Assembly: GCA_900766815.1 (NCBI GenBank)
Contig: CAAFWV010000074.1
Location: forward strand, 1-14,654
Reading direction: 5' to 3'
From: Lachnospiraceae bacterium
GTDB lineage: Bacteria > Bacillota > Clostridia > Lachnospirales > Lachnospiraceae
DNA length: 14,654 nt
Shown: piece after piece, positions 6,771-14,513 of the stretch
How the letters are laid out: each line of letters opens with the position of its first letter
Position numbering within the stretch: position 1 is the first letter of the stretch
The notes under the pieces: generated by a model
What the model was told of the DNA's origin: nothing
Seen by the model: only the letters and a program-made list of their open reading frames with translations
The model's database searches: none
Translations under genes and position numbers: made by a program

Positions 6771-6865
6771 ATTCGTCTCCTTCTTTACGTTCTCTCCCCT
6801 TCTCATAATATCTCTACCGGTATCCGGACTAAATTTCGTTGCCCAAGCCGGTATACATTCAATAT

Positions 6866-8185
6866 CTATACTTCCTCAGCCACAAGGTCGTATCCGTCGG
6901 CACCTGTTATTCTAACCTTAAGGCTGTCGCCACACATAAGCTCTCTGTCTGTTGATACGAACACAATTCCGTCCACATCAGGTGCATCCATATATGACCT
7001 CGTCACATATACACCATCCTCGACCAGTTTACCGTCAACACTTACTGTAAGTTCTCTTCCGACCATGGCTTCGTTCTTCTCATATACTATATGCTGCTGA
7101 AGCTTCATTATGCCGTTTCTTCTAAGCTTCTTAACAAATTCAGGCAGCTGACCCTTCATATTGGCAGCTGCTGTACCCTCTTCCCTCGAATAAGTAAATA
7201 CCCCGAGCCTGTCAAAGCCAATATCACGAACGAATTCTTTAAGTATTCGATAATCCGACAGCTTCTCTCCGGGGAAGCCCGTTATAAGGGTTGTCCTAAG
7301 TACAATATCCGGAATCTCGCATCTAAGCTTCTTAATTATATTCCTGAGGTCTGCATTGGAGGTTCTTCTTCCCATCCTCTTAAGGACCCTGTCAGATGCA
7401 TGCTGAATGGGCATATCTATATAGTGACATACCTTGGGCTCGCTCTTAATTGCCTCTATCAGTTCATCGTTGATTTCCTCAGGATAGGTATACAGAAGTC
7501 TGATTCTCTCTATTCCGTCAACCTTAGCAAGCTCTCTTAGTAGCTCAGGAAGCTGTTTCCTGCCTGTAATATCCACTCCGTACAGTGTCGTCTCCTGCGC
7601 AACCAGAATTAATTCCTTAATTCCTCTCTCTGCTAAGTCCTTCGCTTCATTAAGCAGTGTATCCATCGGCACACTTCTGAATCCGCCTCTCAACTTCGGA
7701 ATGATACAGTAGGTACAATGCTTATCGCAGCCCTCCGCTATCTTCATATATGCATAATGAGTGGAGGTTGTGAGAAGTCTCTTATGACCGCTAATCGGAG
7801 CAAGCTTAAGATCATCTGTCACAACCCTTGGCTCCTTATCATCGCATAATAAGATTTCAACGATTTTATCGAAGGACTGGATTCCCACAACGGCATCAAC
7901 CTCGGGAATCTCTTTTATTATCTCATCCTTATACCTCTGAGCCAGACATCCGGTTACAATAATCTTACTAAGCTTACCTTCCTGCTTACGCTTCGCCATC
8001 TCTAGGATAGTATTAATGCTTTCTTCTTTTGCATCAGCAATAAAAGCGCAGGAATTAATAATAACCCCGTCCGCATCATCCAAAGACATGGTTATCTCAA
8101 CGCCTGCACCATTAATCATTCCCAGCATCATCTCGCTGTCAACTGTATTTTTATCGCATCCGAGTGATACAAAGTATATTCTCAT
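6866..8185 (-). CDS. rimO: ribosomal protein S12 methylthiotransferase RimO
   Basis: RimO is a radical-SAM enzyme that adds a methylthio group to the conserved aspartate of ribosomal protein S12. All parts are present in 439 residues. The N-terminal MTTase domain has the cluster-binding cysteines C10, C46 and C80. The radical SAM motif C153-x3-C157-x2-C160 lies in EGCDKHCTYCIIPKLRG, and a C-terminal TRAM domain spans about 375-439. The opening MRIYFVSLGCDKNTVDSE and the RGGFRS stretch are RimO-type rather than MiaB-type. Its ATG abuts the rpoZ stop (TAAATG), with GGAG inside the end of rpoZ, so the two are translationally coupled. Confidence 0.96.
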   Translation of the reverse strand: MRIYFVSLGCDKNTVDSEMMLGMINGAGVEITMSLDDADGVIINSCAFIADAKEESINTILEMAKRKQEGKLSKIIVTGCLAQRYKDEIIKEIPEVDAVVGIQSFDKIVEILLCDDKEPRVVTDDLKLAPISGHKRLLTTSTHYAYMKIAEGCDKHCTYCIIPKLRGGFRSVPMDTLLNEAKDLAERGIKELILVAQETTLYGVDITGRKQLPELLRELAKVDGIERIRLLYTYPEEINDELIEAIKSEPKVCHYIDMPIQHASDRVLKRMGRRTSNADLRNIIKKLRCEIPDIVLRTTLITGFPGEKLSDYRILKEFVRDIGFDRLGVFTYSREEGTAAANMKGQLPEFVKKLRRNGIMKLQQHIVYEKNEAMVGRELTVSVDGKLVEDGVYVTRSYMDAPDVDGIVFVSTDRELMCGDSLKVRITGADGYDLVAEEV

Positions 8186-8422
8186 TTATTCTTCTTCATC
8201 TCCGATAATCTTAATCATTCCCTGATTAAGCTCTTCAATGGCAACTGACAGAGGCTTCTCAGAGTCTCCGTCCACCAACGGCTCGTCTCCGTTAACAATC
8301 TGTCTTGCTCTCTTGGCTGTAGCCATAACAATGGAGTAACGGCTGTTAACAACCTTGGTTTCTCCCGGCTCTACGTCCGAATTAACTACCTTCATAAGAT
8401 CTGAATAAGATGGATGTAACAT
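8186..8422 (-). CDS. rpoZ: RNA polymerase omega subunit
   Basis: Omega helps fold and assemble the beta-prime subunit of RNA polymerase. The 78 residues contain the family core NSRYSIVMATAKRARQIV (26-43) and the KPLSVAIEEL segment (56-65), with an acidic end GDEEE. AGAGGAG upstream of the ATG gives a good ribosome binding site. It begins only 20 bp after the yicC stop, where gmk is normally found, and abuts rimO downstream, so it is an internal gene of the housekeeping operon. Confidence 0.94.
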   Translation of the reverse strand: MLHPSYSDLMKVVNSDVEPGETKVVNSRYSIVMATAKRARQIVNGDEPLVDGDSEKPLSVAIEELNQGMIKIIGDEEE

Positions 8423-8442
8423 AATATGCTCCTCTCAAATAA

Positions 8443-9324
8443 TTATTCTATATTCTGAATCTGCTCTCTTATCTTCTCAATCTCGGTCTTGAGTTCGATA
8501 CCCTTATTGGATACCTCCAAATCATTAGCCTTAGACAGGATGGTATTGGCTTCTCTGTTCATCTCCTGAGCTAAGAAGTCAAGCTTTCTTCCTATTCCGC
8601 CACCTTCCATGAGAGTAGTCTTCATGGTCTCAATATGGCTGCGAAGTCTGACCATTTCCTCATCTACGCATACCTTGTCAGCGAATATCGTAACCTCAGT
8701 TGCGATTCTGTTCTCGTCGACCTTGGAATCACCTAAGAGCTCTGCGATTTTGCCCATAAGGGTTGCCTTATACTCCTCAATAATCTTAGGGCTTCTCTCA
8801 GATATGAAATCAACCACGGAAAGCATGGAGTCAAGCTTACCGATGAGGTCGGCTCGTAAGTTCTCACCCTCCTTAATTCTGGTTGCAACGAAGCCCTCAC
8901 AGGCCTCTCTGATTGCCTTCTCTAAGATTTTCCAAATGCCTTCCTCATCAATCTCAACATCATCAAGAGTGAAGACCTCGGGGAAGCGGGCGATTGTCGA
9001 TACCCTTATATCATTTTCAAGGCCGAACTCATCGCTCATGGAATTAAGGTACTGAAGATATTCCTTCACCACCTCGGGATGGTATTTAACCGCTACGTTA
9101 TTCTCCGAATTGTCCTCGAAGGTAATGAAGATATCAACCTTACCTCTCTGAATATATTCCTTCAGGAGATTCCTGATGGAAGCATCGAAGAAATTGAGCT
9201 TCTTGGGCATCTTGATTGATACATCAAGATATCTGTGATTAACCGACTTAAGTTCAACAGTGACCTTACGGCTGCCTTCCGTAACCTCACCCCTGCCAAA
9301 GCCGGTCATACTCATAATATTCAA
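8443..9324 (-). CDS. yicC: YicC/YloC family endoribonuclease-like protein
   Basis: The family (PF03755 plus PF08340) is represented by Bacillus YloC and E. coli YicC; the latter has reported endoribonuclease activity on small RNAs. The 293 residues match the usual length. MTGFGRGE (6-13) and VELKSVNHRYLDVS (23-36) mark the N-terminal domain. GRKLDFLAQEMNREANTI and IELKTEIEKIREQIQNIE mark the C-terminal domain. The start is probably the TTG at 9324, with AAGGAGA (9331-9337) about 6 nt upstream. The ATG at 9315 would have a 15-nt spacing, which is less likely. It is the first gene after the promoter at 9373-9402 and heads the rpoZ-rimO-pgsA-cinA operon. Family is certain; the enzymatic role here is by homology. 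Confidence 0.95.
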   Translation of the reverse strand: MNIMSMTGFGRGEVTEGSRKVTVELKSVNHRYLDVSIKMPKKLNFFDASIRNLLKEYIQRGKVDIFITFEDNSENNVAVKYHPEVVKEYLQYLNSMSDEFGLENDIRVSTIARFPEVFTLDDVEIDEEGIWKILEKAIREACEGFVATRIKEGENLRADLIGKLDSMLSVVDFISERSPKIIEEYKATLMGKIAELLGDSKVDENRIATEVTIFADKVCVDEEMVRLRSHIETMKTTLMEGGGIGRKLDFLAQEMNREANTILSKANDLEVSNKGIELKTEIEKIREQIQNIE

Positions 9325-9344
9325 TATAATTCTCCTTAATTACA

Positions 9345-9361
9345 GGTCTGACTGCCAGACC
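9345..9361. repeat. short hairpin between the galactosidase gene and yicC
   Basis: GGTCTG-N5-CAGACC is a 6-bp perfect stem with no T-run on the minus strand. It lies in the predicted yicC leader, just after the predicted transcription start (about 9366) and before the ribosome binding site. It may stabilise the leader or be an operator; it is not a convincing terminator. Confidence 0.4.
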
Positions 9362-9372
9362 ACATCTAATCT

Positions 9373-9402
9373 ATTTTACAACCTATCTGCTTATTTAGTC
9401 AA
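9373..9402 (-). promoter_or_regulatory. promoter candidate for the yicC-rpoZ-rimO-pgsA-cinA operon
   Basis: On the minus strand there is a TTGACT -35 (9397-9402, 5 of 6), an 18-bp spacer and a TAAAAT -10 (9373-9378, 5 of 6). The -35 overlaps the last codons of the galactosidase gene, which has no clear terminator, so some read-through into the operon is also likely. Confidence 0.6.
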
Positions 9403-11433
9403 CTTTCGCTTGACCACCGTAGCCTCTACCGGCTGCAGCACGAAGCTTCCCGCGAAGGTCTTGCTTGCGATGAAATCCTCACACAGACTGCAGGGAACAT
9501 CCTTAGCCTCCTTGGTCACATTGAGATAGAAATCATATCTGTATTCATCACTGTATCTCACATGATGCTCTATGCCCTCGGGAAGCGGTGTAAGCTCAAC
9601 CGCAGCTGACGCCAGAGCCTTGTCAAGAATCCATCTCATATCCTTACTATCCAGCCTGCAGCCCACATAGAAGGCCGCACCTCTGCCGCTTTCCTTCCTT
9701 GTAACCGCAGCCCTGCCCTCGAGATAATCTCCCTCATAGGTCGCCAGAACGTCGGCGCCGTTCACACGCAGGTACTCCTGGTAATCCCTAACCTCATATC
9801 TGCCGCCATAGGAATTGATAATATAATTCTTCTCCGAAGGATAGAGACTGTCTATCTCCTCAGCGATTACGCCAAACAATTCCTTGAGATTCTGTCCCGG
9901 GAAGCCTCCAAGGTAAGCCAGAGTGCTCTCATCCACATATCCGGTAAAATAGCTCGCGACTAACTGTCCTCCCTTATTCACAAACTTAGTCAGTCTCTCT
10001 CCTACTCCTTCGTGAAGGAGATACATCATGGGAGCAACAATAACCTTATAATCATCAAAATCCATATCCTGGGATATAACATCGGCCTCGACACCCATCC
10101 TCATGAGTTCCTTCCAGATGCCTATTACCGTATCCTCGTATTTCTTGGAGTCGTTAGACAATGCTCTTGCATCATCAATTGCCCATCTGTTATCCCAGTC
10201 CCAGATTACCGCAACCTCATTCTTCTGAACGCTTCCGCAGACCTCAGCTATTTCCTTAAGGGTTCTGCCCGTGTCGGCAACCTCTCTGAATATTCTGGTA
10301 TCATTAGTGCCTATATGGTCTACAACCGCACCATGGAACTGCTCTGATGAGCCTCTGCTCTTCCTCCACTGGAAATACTGAACCGTATCGGAGCCTGAAG
10401 CCACTGCCTGAAGGGACATAAGCTTGCCATAGCCCGGACGCTTAAGCTTGTTGACACCATGCCAGTTCACCAGACCCGGTGCACTCTCCATCAATATGAA
10501 GGGGCGGTCCTTCTTCATGGATCTGAACTGTGCATTACAGAATGCGGTTCTGAGGAAGGTGTCCTCTATTGATTCATAATCATTATGCATAAGCGGGTAT
10601 GAATCCCAGCTGACATAATCCACCTCTTTGGCTAGAACCTGATAATCCAGACCGTCATAGATTTCCATGAAATTGGTTGTAACCGGAATATCGCGGTTAT
10701 ATTTTCTTAAGGTCTCAATCTCAGCCTTCATGAAATCACAGGTTGACCTGGTTGTGAATCTCTTCCAGTCAAGTGTAAGTCCAAGAACACAGCTTTCTCC
10801 TGTTTCATACGGAGGATCTATCTGGTCAAAGTCTGTAAATCTGTGACTCCAGAAGGTAGTCCACCATGCGTGATTGAGCTTCTCTATATCATTATCATAT
10901 CTCTCTGCCAGATATTTCCTGAAGTTGGCTACGCAGTGCGGACAGTAGCATTCACCACCGAATTCATTGGAGATATGCCACATCAGAAGACCCGGATGCT
11001 TAGCGAATCTCTCCGCTAATCTTGAATCGATATTCTTAACCTTTTCCCTGTATACCGGCGAAGTCATACAGTGGTTATGTCTCATGCCATGGTGCTCTCT
11101 GTGGTCGTAGGCATCCACTCTCATACACTCCGGATACTGCTTATCAAGCCATGCAGGACGGGCTCCGCTGGGAGTAGCCAGAATTGTGTGGATTCCGTTC
11201 GCATAGAGATTGTTCATTATCTCCTCAAGCCAGTCAAAGTGATACTCACCCTCTCTGGGTTCGTACATAGACCAGGAGAAGACTCCAAGTGTCACAACAT
11301 TAACATGAGCCTCCTTCATGAGCTCTATATCCTTCTTAAGGATATCGGGCCTGTCAAGCCACTGCTCGGGATTGTAATCTCCTCCATGAGCAAATCCTCC
11401 AAGCTGTGGAAAAATCGGTCTAAACTTATTCAC
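9391..11433 (-). CDS. family 42 glycoside hydrolase, beta-galactosidase
   Basis: GH42 enzymes release terminal beta-linked galactose by a retaining mechanism, acting on lactose, galacto-oligosaccharides or plant galactan fragments. The 680 residues are a normal family length. The TIM barrel (about 1-390) opens with GGDYNPEQW (17-25). E157 in HISNEFGG (153-160) is the acid/base and E316 in FILMESAPG (312-320) the nucleophile. C122 and ECYCPHC (161-167; C162, C164, C167) match the structural zinc site of GH42. A trimerisation domain (about 395-600) and a small C-terminal beta domain (about 610-680) follow. There is no signal peptide, so it works inside the cell on imported oligosaccharide. The start is a GTG at 11433 with AGGAGG (11439-11444) 5 nt upstream. 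It lies between the ABC importer genes and yicC, and no sugar regulator or sugar transporter is adjacent. The true substrate is not deducible. Confidence 0.95.
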   Translation of the reverse strand: MNKFRPIFPQLGGFAHGGDYNPEQWLDRPDILKKDIELMKEAHVNVVTLGVFSWSMYEPREGEYHFDWLEEIMNNLYANGIHTILATPSGARPAWLDKQYPECMRVDAYDHREHHGMRHNHCMTSPVYREKVKNIDSRLAERFAKHPGLLMWHISNEFGGECYCPHCVANFRKYLAERYDNDIEKLNHAWWTTFWSHRFTDFDQIDPPYETGESCVLGLTLDWKRFTTRSTCDFMKAEIETLRKYNRDIPVTTNFMEIYDGLDYQVLAKEVDYVSWDSYPLMHNDYESIEDTFLRTAFCNAQFRSMKKDRPFILMESAPGLVNWHGVNKLKRPGYGKLMSLQAVASGSDTVQYFQWRKSRGSSEQFHGAVVDHIGTNDTRIFREVADTGRTLKEIAEVCGSVQKNEVAVIWDWDNRWAIDDARALSNDSKKYEDTVIGIWKELMRMGVEADVISQDMDFDDYKVIVAPMMYLLHEGVGERLTKFVNKGGQLVASYFTGYVDESTLAYLGGFPGQNLKELFGVIAEEIDSLYPSEKNYIINSYGGRYEVRDYQEYLRVNGADVLATYEGDYLEGRAAVTRKESGRGAAFYVGCRLDSKDMRWILDKALASAAVELTPLPEGIEHHVRYSDEYRYDFYLNVTKEAKDVPCSLCEDFIASKTFAGSFVLQPVEATVVKRKLTK

Positions 11434-11452
11434 TATATCCTCCTTAGAACAA

Positions 11453-11477
11453 AGGCGACCACATATCGCGGTCGCCT
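11453..11477 (-). terminator. hairpin between the ABC ATPase gene and the galactosidase gene, probably a weak terminator
   Basis: AGGCGACC (11453-11460) pairs with GGTCGCCT (11470-11477), an 8-bp GC-rich stem with a 9-nt loop. On the minus strand it is followed by TTTGTTC, a poor T-tract. Termination would be partial, and the galactosidase gene may be read through from the importer operon. A very weak TTGATT-17-TATGTG overlaps it. Confidence 0.55.
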
Positions 11478-11491
11478 GAGTAAATCAAATC

Positions 11492-12286
11492 TTAACCTAG
11501 AATCGCAGAATCCGATGTGAATTCAACTCCGCTTGCCTTCTCAAATTCATGTAGCAGAGCCTCGACGGTAAGCTTCTTCTTCTCCTCGCCTCTGATATCG
11601 AGGATTATCTTGCCGTCATTCATCATAACCAGTCGGTTACCATATGTTATTGCATCCTTCATGTTATGTGTAATCATGAGGGTTGTAAGATTGTTCTTAT
11701 TAACTATCTTCTCAGTTGCCTTAAGAACAGTGGCAGCAGTCTTGGGATCCAGAGCCGCCGTATGCTCATCAAGCAGAAGTACCTTGGGCTTCTGGATGGT
11801 AGCCATAAGAAGTGTCAGTGCCTGTCTCTGACCGCCCGACAGAAGACCTACCTTGGATGTCAGTCTCTCTTCAAGACCAAGATCAAGGAAGGCGAGCAGA
11901 GACTTGAACTCCTCTGTGTCCGACTTGCTTAAGTTGGTCTTAAGACCTCTCTTCTGACCTCTCTTGGCAGCAAGAGCCAGGTTCTCATCTATCTGCATCG
12001 TAGCAGCGGTTCCCGTCATGGGATCCTGGAATACTCTTCCTATAAACTTTGCTCTCTTATATTCCGGAAGTGAGGTTACGTCTGTTCCGTCAATAATAAT
12101 CTGTCCCTGATCCAGTGGCCATACTCCTGCAATTGCATTAAGCATGGTTGACTTTCCGGCTCCGTTACCACCTATTACAGTAACGAAATCGCCCTCGTTT
12201 AGAGTAAGCGATAAGCCCTTAAGTGCAGCCTTCTCATTGACCGTTCCGGGATTGAAGGTTTTATAAATATTCTTTATCTCTAACAT
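11492..12286 (-). CDS. ABC importer ATPase, TrpZ-like (COG1101)
   Basis: This is the ATP-hydrolysing subunit that powers import with the permease encoded just upstream. The 264 residues hold one complete nucleotide-binding domain: Walker A GGNGAGKST (39-47), Q-loop in VFQDPM (85-90), signature LSGGQ (149-153), Walker B VLLLDEHTAALD (169-180) with catalytic E174, and switch histidine H207 in ITHNM. DEHTAALDP is characteristic of the ATPases paired with PF04392 binding proteins. The ATG is 3 nt after the permease stop, with its GGGAG inside the permease end, so translation is coupled. In streptococci the orthologous trpXYZ set is tied to tryptophan supply; the substrate here is not known. Confidence 0.93.
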   Translation of the reverse strand: MLEIKNIYKTFNPGTVNEKAALKGLSLTLNEGDFVTVIGGNGAGKSTMLNAIAGVWPLDQGQIIIDGTDVTSLPEYKRAKFIGRVFQDPMTGTAATMQIDENLALAAKRGQKRGLKTNLSKSDTEEFKSLLAFLDLGLEERLTSKVGLLSGGQRQALTLLMATIQKPKVLLLDEHTAALDPKTAATVLKATEKIVNKNNLTTLMITHNMKDAITYGNRLVMMNDGKIILDIRGEEKKKLTVEALLHEFEKASGVEFTSDSAILG

Positions 12287-12289
12287 ATA

Positions 12290-13225
12290 TTACTCTCCCT
12301 TCTTGCCCACTTTGCTGAAGTACTTACTCTTCCAGTAAGGAAGTGCGAGGAATACAGCAACTACCAGTGCCGATAAGAGCTTAAGATCATCTGTTGACAA
12401 TCCCATCTTAAGGACAATCTGAATAACAATATAATAAATTACCGCACCCAATACACAGCCCAAAAGCTTAGCTGAGAAATTGCGGAACACTTTACCGAAT
12501 ACAACCTCTGCAATAATAACTGCTGCAAGTCCGATTACTATTGCACCACGTCCCATATTGACATCAGAGAAGCCCTGATACTGTGCAAACAATGCTCCGG
12601 AGAAAGCAACAATACCATTACTTATCATAAGACCCAGAACCTTGGTTACGTCAGTATTGATACCCTGAGCCCTTGCCATATTGTCATTGGCACCTGTTGC
12701 TCTTAAGGAAGCACCAATCTCTGTTCCGAAGAACCAGTAAAGAACTGCAATAATAATTGGAATTATGATAACAAGAACAATAAGAGGATTGTTTAGTGTA
12801 AGGTCTCTTACATATCTTCCTGCTACCAGAAGCTTATATCTGTCTACACTAACCTGAAGGTTGGCAGCACTGCCGTTCTTGGTTCCCCATCCCATAATAT
12901 GCAGATTGATGGAATACAGACCAAGCTGTGTCAGAATTCCGGCAAGTATTGCAGGAATACCGAACTTGGTATGGAACAGACCCGTCGCCAGACCTGCCAG
13001 CAATCCCGCTATAAAAGAAATAAGAAGCGCCAGACCCATATTTACTCCGTTAAGAGTTAATATTACGCAGGTTGCTCCGCCTGTCGTAAAGGAACCGTCT
13101 ACGGTAAGATCTGCCACATCTAGTATTCTGAATGTGATATATACACCTATTGCCATGAACCCCCAGATTATTCCCTGGGCCACAGCACCGGGCATAGCAT
13201 TGAGTAATCCAATTAAAAAATCCAT
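12290..13225 (-). CDS. ABC importer permease, TrpY-like (COG4120)
   Basis: This is the membrane channel of the importer. The 311 residues form about eight or nine hydrophobic segments (about 13-34, 46-60, 62-83, 89-110, 146-166, 195-215, 226-246, 252-272 and 280-297). The topology resembles the branched-chain amino-acid/ribose permease group. ILDVADLTVDGSF (34-46) and the cytoplasmic loop GTEIGASLRATGANDNMARA (167-186), which would contact the ATPase, are family hallmarks. The C-terminus is basic (KSKYFSKVGKKGE). GGGAGAG precedes the ATG. The gene lies after an internal terminator (13285-13322), so it should be less expressed than the binding protein, and overlaps the translation signals of the ATPase gene. 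Confidence 0.93.
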   Translation of the reverse strand: MDFLIGLLNAMPGAVAQGIIWGFMAIGVYITFRILDVADLTVDGSFTTGGATCVILTLNGVNMGLALLISFIAGLLAGLATGLFHTKFGIPAILAGILTQLGLYSINLHIMGWGTKNGSAANLQVSVDRYKLLVAGRYVRDLTLNNPLIVLVIIIPIIIAVLYWFFGTEIGASLRATGANDNMARAQGINTDVTKVLGLMISNGIVAFSGALFAQYQGFSDVNMGRGAIVIGLAAVIIAEVVFGKVFRNFSAKLLGCVLGAVIYYIVIQIVLKMGLSTDDLKLLSALVVAVFLALPYWKSKYFSKVGKKGE

Positions 13226-13284
13226 ACTCTCCCTCTCTTTCCAATCGTCGCCACCTATTATACTTTATTTCAAAAAACTATACA

Positions 13285-13322
13285 ACAAAAAACCACCGAA
13301 ATCTCAACGAATTCGGTGGTTT
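13285..13322 (-). terminator. intrinsic terminator between binding-protein and permease genes
   Basis: An 11-bp perfect stem (13290-13300 with 13312-13322) has an 11-nt loop and is followed on the minus strand by six T (13287-13292). It stands 38 nt after the binding-protein stop codon. Partial termination here would give more binding protein than permease, a common arrangement in ABC importer operons. I saw no clear promoter between it and the permease start. Confidence 0.88.
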
Positions 13323-13360
13323 CAAAATGTCAGTCTTTCGCGATTTTACCAAAGAATGAA

Positions 13361-14419
13361 CTACTCTGTTGCAATTGCCTCGTAATCTGAAGGTACTGTG
13401 ATGCCAAGTGCCTCACAGTTAGCTGCGTTGTACTTCTTAGTTACGTTGGGAGCATACTCAACAGGCATTGTAGCGATGTCAGCCTCACCTGTAAGAATCT
13501 TGTATGCCATCTCACCTGTTGCGCAACCAAGATCGTAGTAAGAGATTGAAAGAGTTACAGCTCCACAGCCCTGGCAGATACCTTCCTCACCTGCAACTAC
13601 AGGAACCTTAGCAGGAAGAACTACGTTAGCAATAGCCTCTGTGTTAGAAGCAGCTGTGTTATCTGTAGGGATATAGATTACATCACACTCATCAGCAGCT
13701 GTCTGTGTTACTGATGTAACATCATTACTGTCTGTGAATGAGTACCACTTAACCTCATAGCCATAGTCCTTAAGGTATCCCTCGATTGTCTCACACTGGT
13801 ATACCGAGTTAGCCTCAGCTGAGCAGTAAAGAAGACCTACTGTCTTGGCATCGGGGAAAATCTCATTGAGCATCTTAGCCTGCTGATCAAGGGGAGCAAG
13901 GTCAGATGTACCTGATACATTACCGCCTACTGTTCCTGTCCAATCTGTAATCTGAAGTGCTGTTGCATAATCTGTTACAGATGTACCAAGAACGGGAATT
14001 GTGTCTGTAGCTGATGCTGCAGCCTGAAGAGGTGCTGTTGCATTAGCAAGAATCATGTCAACGTCTGATGATACGAAGCCGTTGACGATTGTTGTACAGT
14101 TAGCTGACTCACCTGATGCATTCTGATTGTCAAATGTAACGGCATCACCAAGCTTCTCTGTAAGAACATCTACAAAGCCCTGTGTTGCAGCGTCAAGTGC
14201 GGGATGCTGTACCAACTGACAGATACCGATTGTATATGTCTGTCCGTCTGCAGCTGCCTCCTCTGTTGCAGGCTCCTCGGCAACTTCCTCTGTTGTCTCT
14301 TCTGCTGCTTCCTCTGTTGCAGCAGGCTCTGTCTCTGTTGTATCAGCTGAAGCGCCACAACCAACGAGTGCAGAAACCATAGCTACTGTAAGAAGCATAG
14401 CCAATAACTTCTTCTTCAT
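13361..14419 (-). CDS. ABC importer substrate-binding lipoprotein, TrpX-like (PF04392)
   Basis: This extracytoplasmic receptor captures a small solute and delivers it to the permease. The 352 residues start with a lipoprotein signal, MKKKLLAMLLTVAM, and lipobox LVGC, with lipidated C21. An unusually long acidic, low-complexity linker rich in E, A and T (about 22-59) joins the anchor to the domain. The type I binding fold begins at YTIGICQLVQHPALDAATQG (62-81), the signature of PF04392 proteins. Further family marks are DMILANATAPLQAA, PVLGTSVTDY and DVIYIPTDNTAASN. There are at least seven further cysteines, unusual for an exported protein. AGGAGG (14428-14433) lies 8 nt before the ATG. A consensus promoter lies upstream and a terminator follows, so expression should be high. 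Relatives bind aromatic amino acids or other small molecules; the ligand here is unassigned. Confidence 0.93.
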   Translation of the reverse strand: MKKKLLAMLLTVAMVSALVGCGASADTTETEPAATEEAAEETTEEVAEEPATEEAAADGQTYTIGICQLVQHPALDAATQGFVDVLTEKLGDAVTFDNQNASGESANCTTIVNGFVSSDVDMILANATAPLQAAASATDTIPVLGTSVTDYATALQITDWTGTVGGNVSGTSDLAPLDQQAKMLNEIFPDAKTVGLLYCSAEANSVYQCETIEGYLKDYGYEVKWYSFTDSNDVTSVTQTAADECDVIYIPTDNTAASNTEAIANVVLPAKVPVVAGEEGICQGCGAVTLSISYYDLGCATGEMAYKILTGEADIATMPVEYAPNVTKKYNAANCEALGITVPSDYEAIATE

Positions 14420-14450
14420 AATAAAATCCTCCTCTGAATTTATTTTATGC

Positions 14451-14463
14451 TTTACACTGTAAA
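14451..14463. promoter_or_regulatory. 13-bp dyad in the binding-protein leader, possible operator
   Basis: TTTACA-C-TGTAAA is a perfect odd-length palindrome. It lies about 14 to 26 nt after the predicted transcription start and upstream of the ribosome binding site. The geometry suits a repressor site, but no regulator is visible, and AT-rich leaders often contain such dyads by chance. Confidence 0.3.
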
Positions 14464-14471
14464 AGTATTAA

Positions 14472-14502
14472 AGCGCCATTAGCATTATATGCAAACGGCG
14501 CT
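14472..14502. repeat. interrupted inverted repeat overlapping the importer promoter; rsgA terminator or operator
   Basis: AGCGCC (14472-14477) pairs with GGCGCT (14497-14502). The pairing continues inward on the minus strand through a G-T wobble, two A-T pairs, a mismatch and two G-C pairs around a 7-nt centre. Only a short T-run (TTTAATACTTTT) follows, so as an rsgA terminator it is modest. The dyad is centred on the -10 of the next promoter, so an operator role is equally possible. Confidence 0.5.
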
Positions 14503-14512
14503 GTTTTGTCAA
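14484..14512 (-). promoter_or_regulatory. exact-consensus sigma-A promoter of the ABC importer operon
   Basis: On the minus strand TTGACA (14507-14512) and TATAAT (14484-14489) are separated by 17 bp, matching the ideal housekeeping promoter at all 12 positions. It begins 1 nt after the rsgA stop codon. Transcription would start near 14477, giving a leader of about 58 nt, too short for a T-box or large riboswitch. Confidence 0.9.
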
Positions 14513-14513
14513 A

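Noticed and set aside
6771..6865. Possible promoter or operator between rimO and pgsA, with two CCGGTAT copies (6818-6824 and 6848-6854)
   Set aside because: The only promoter-like match (TTTAGT-17-TATTAT) is weak, and two 7-bp copies are not convincing; pgsA is more simply part of the operon.
14170..14382. Glutamine-rich (minus) and leucine-rich (plus) open frames opposite or out of frame with the binding-protein linker
   Set aside because: Composition is an artefact of the repetitive E/A/T codons read in other frames.
14420..14477. Possible T-box or tryptophan riboswitch ahead of the TrpX-like gene
   Set aside because: The predicted leader is only about 58 nt and has no specifier loop, antiterminator or terminator.
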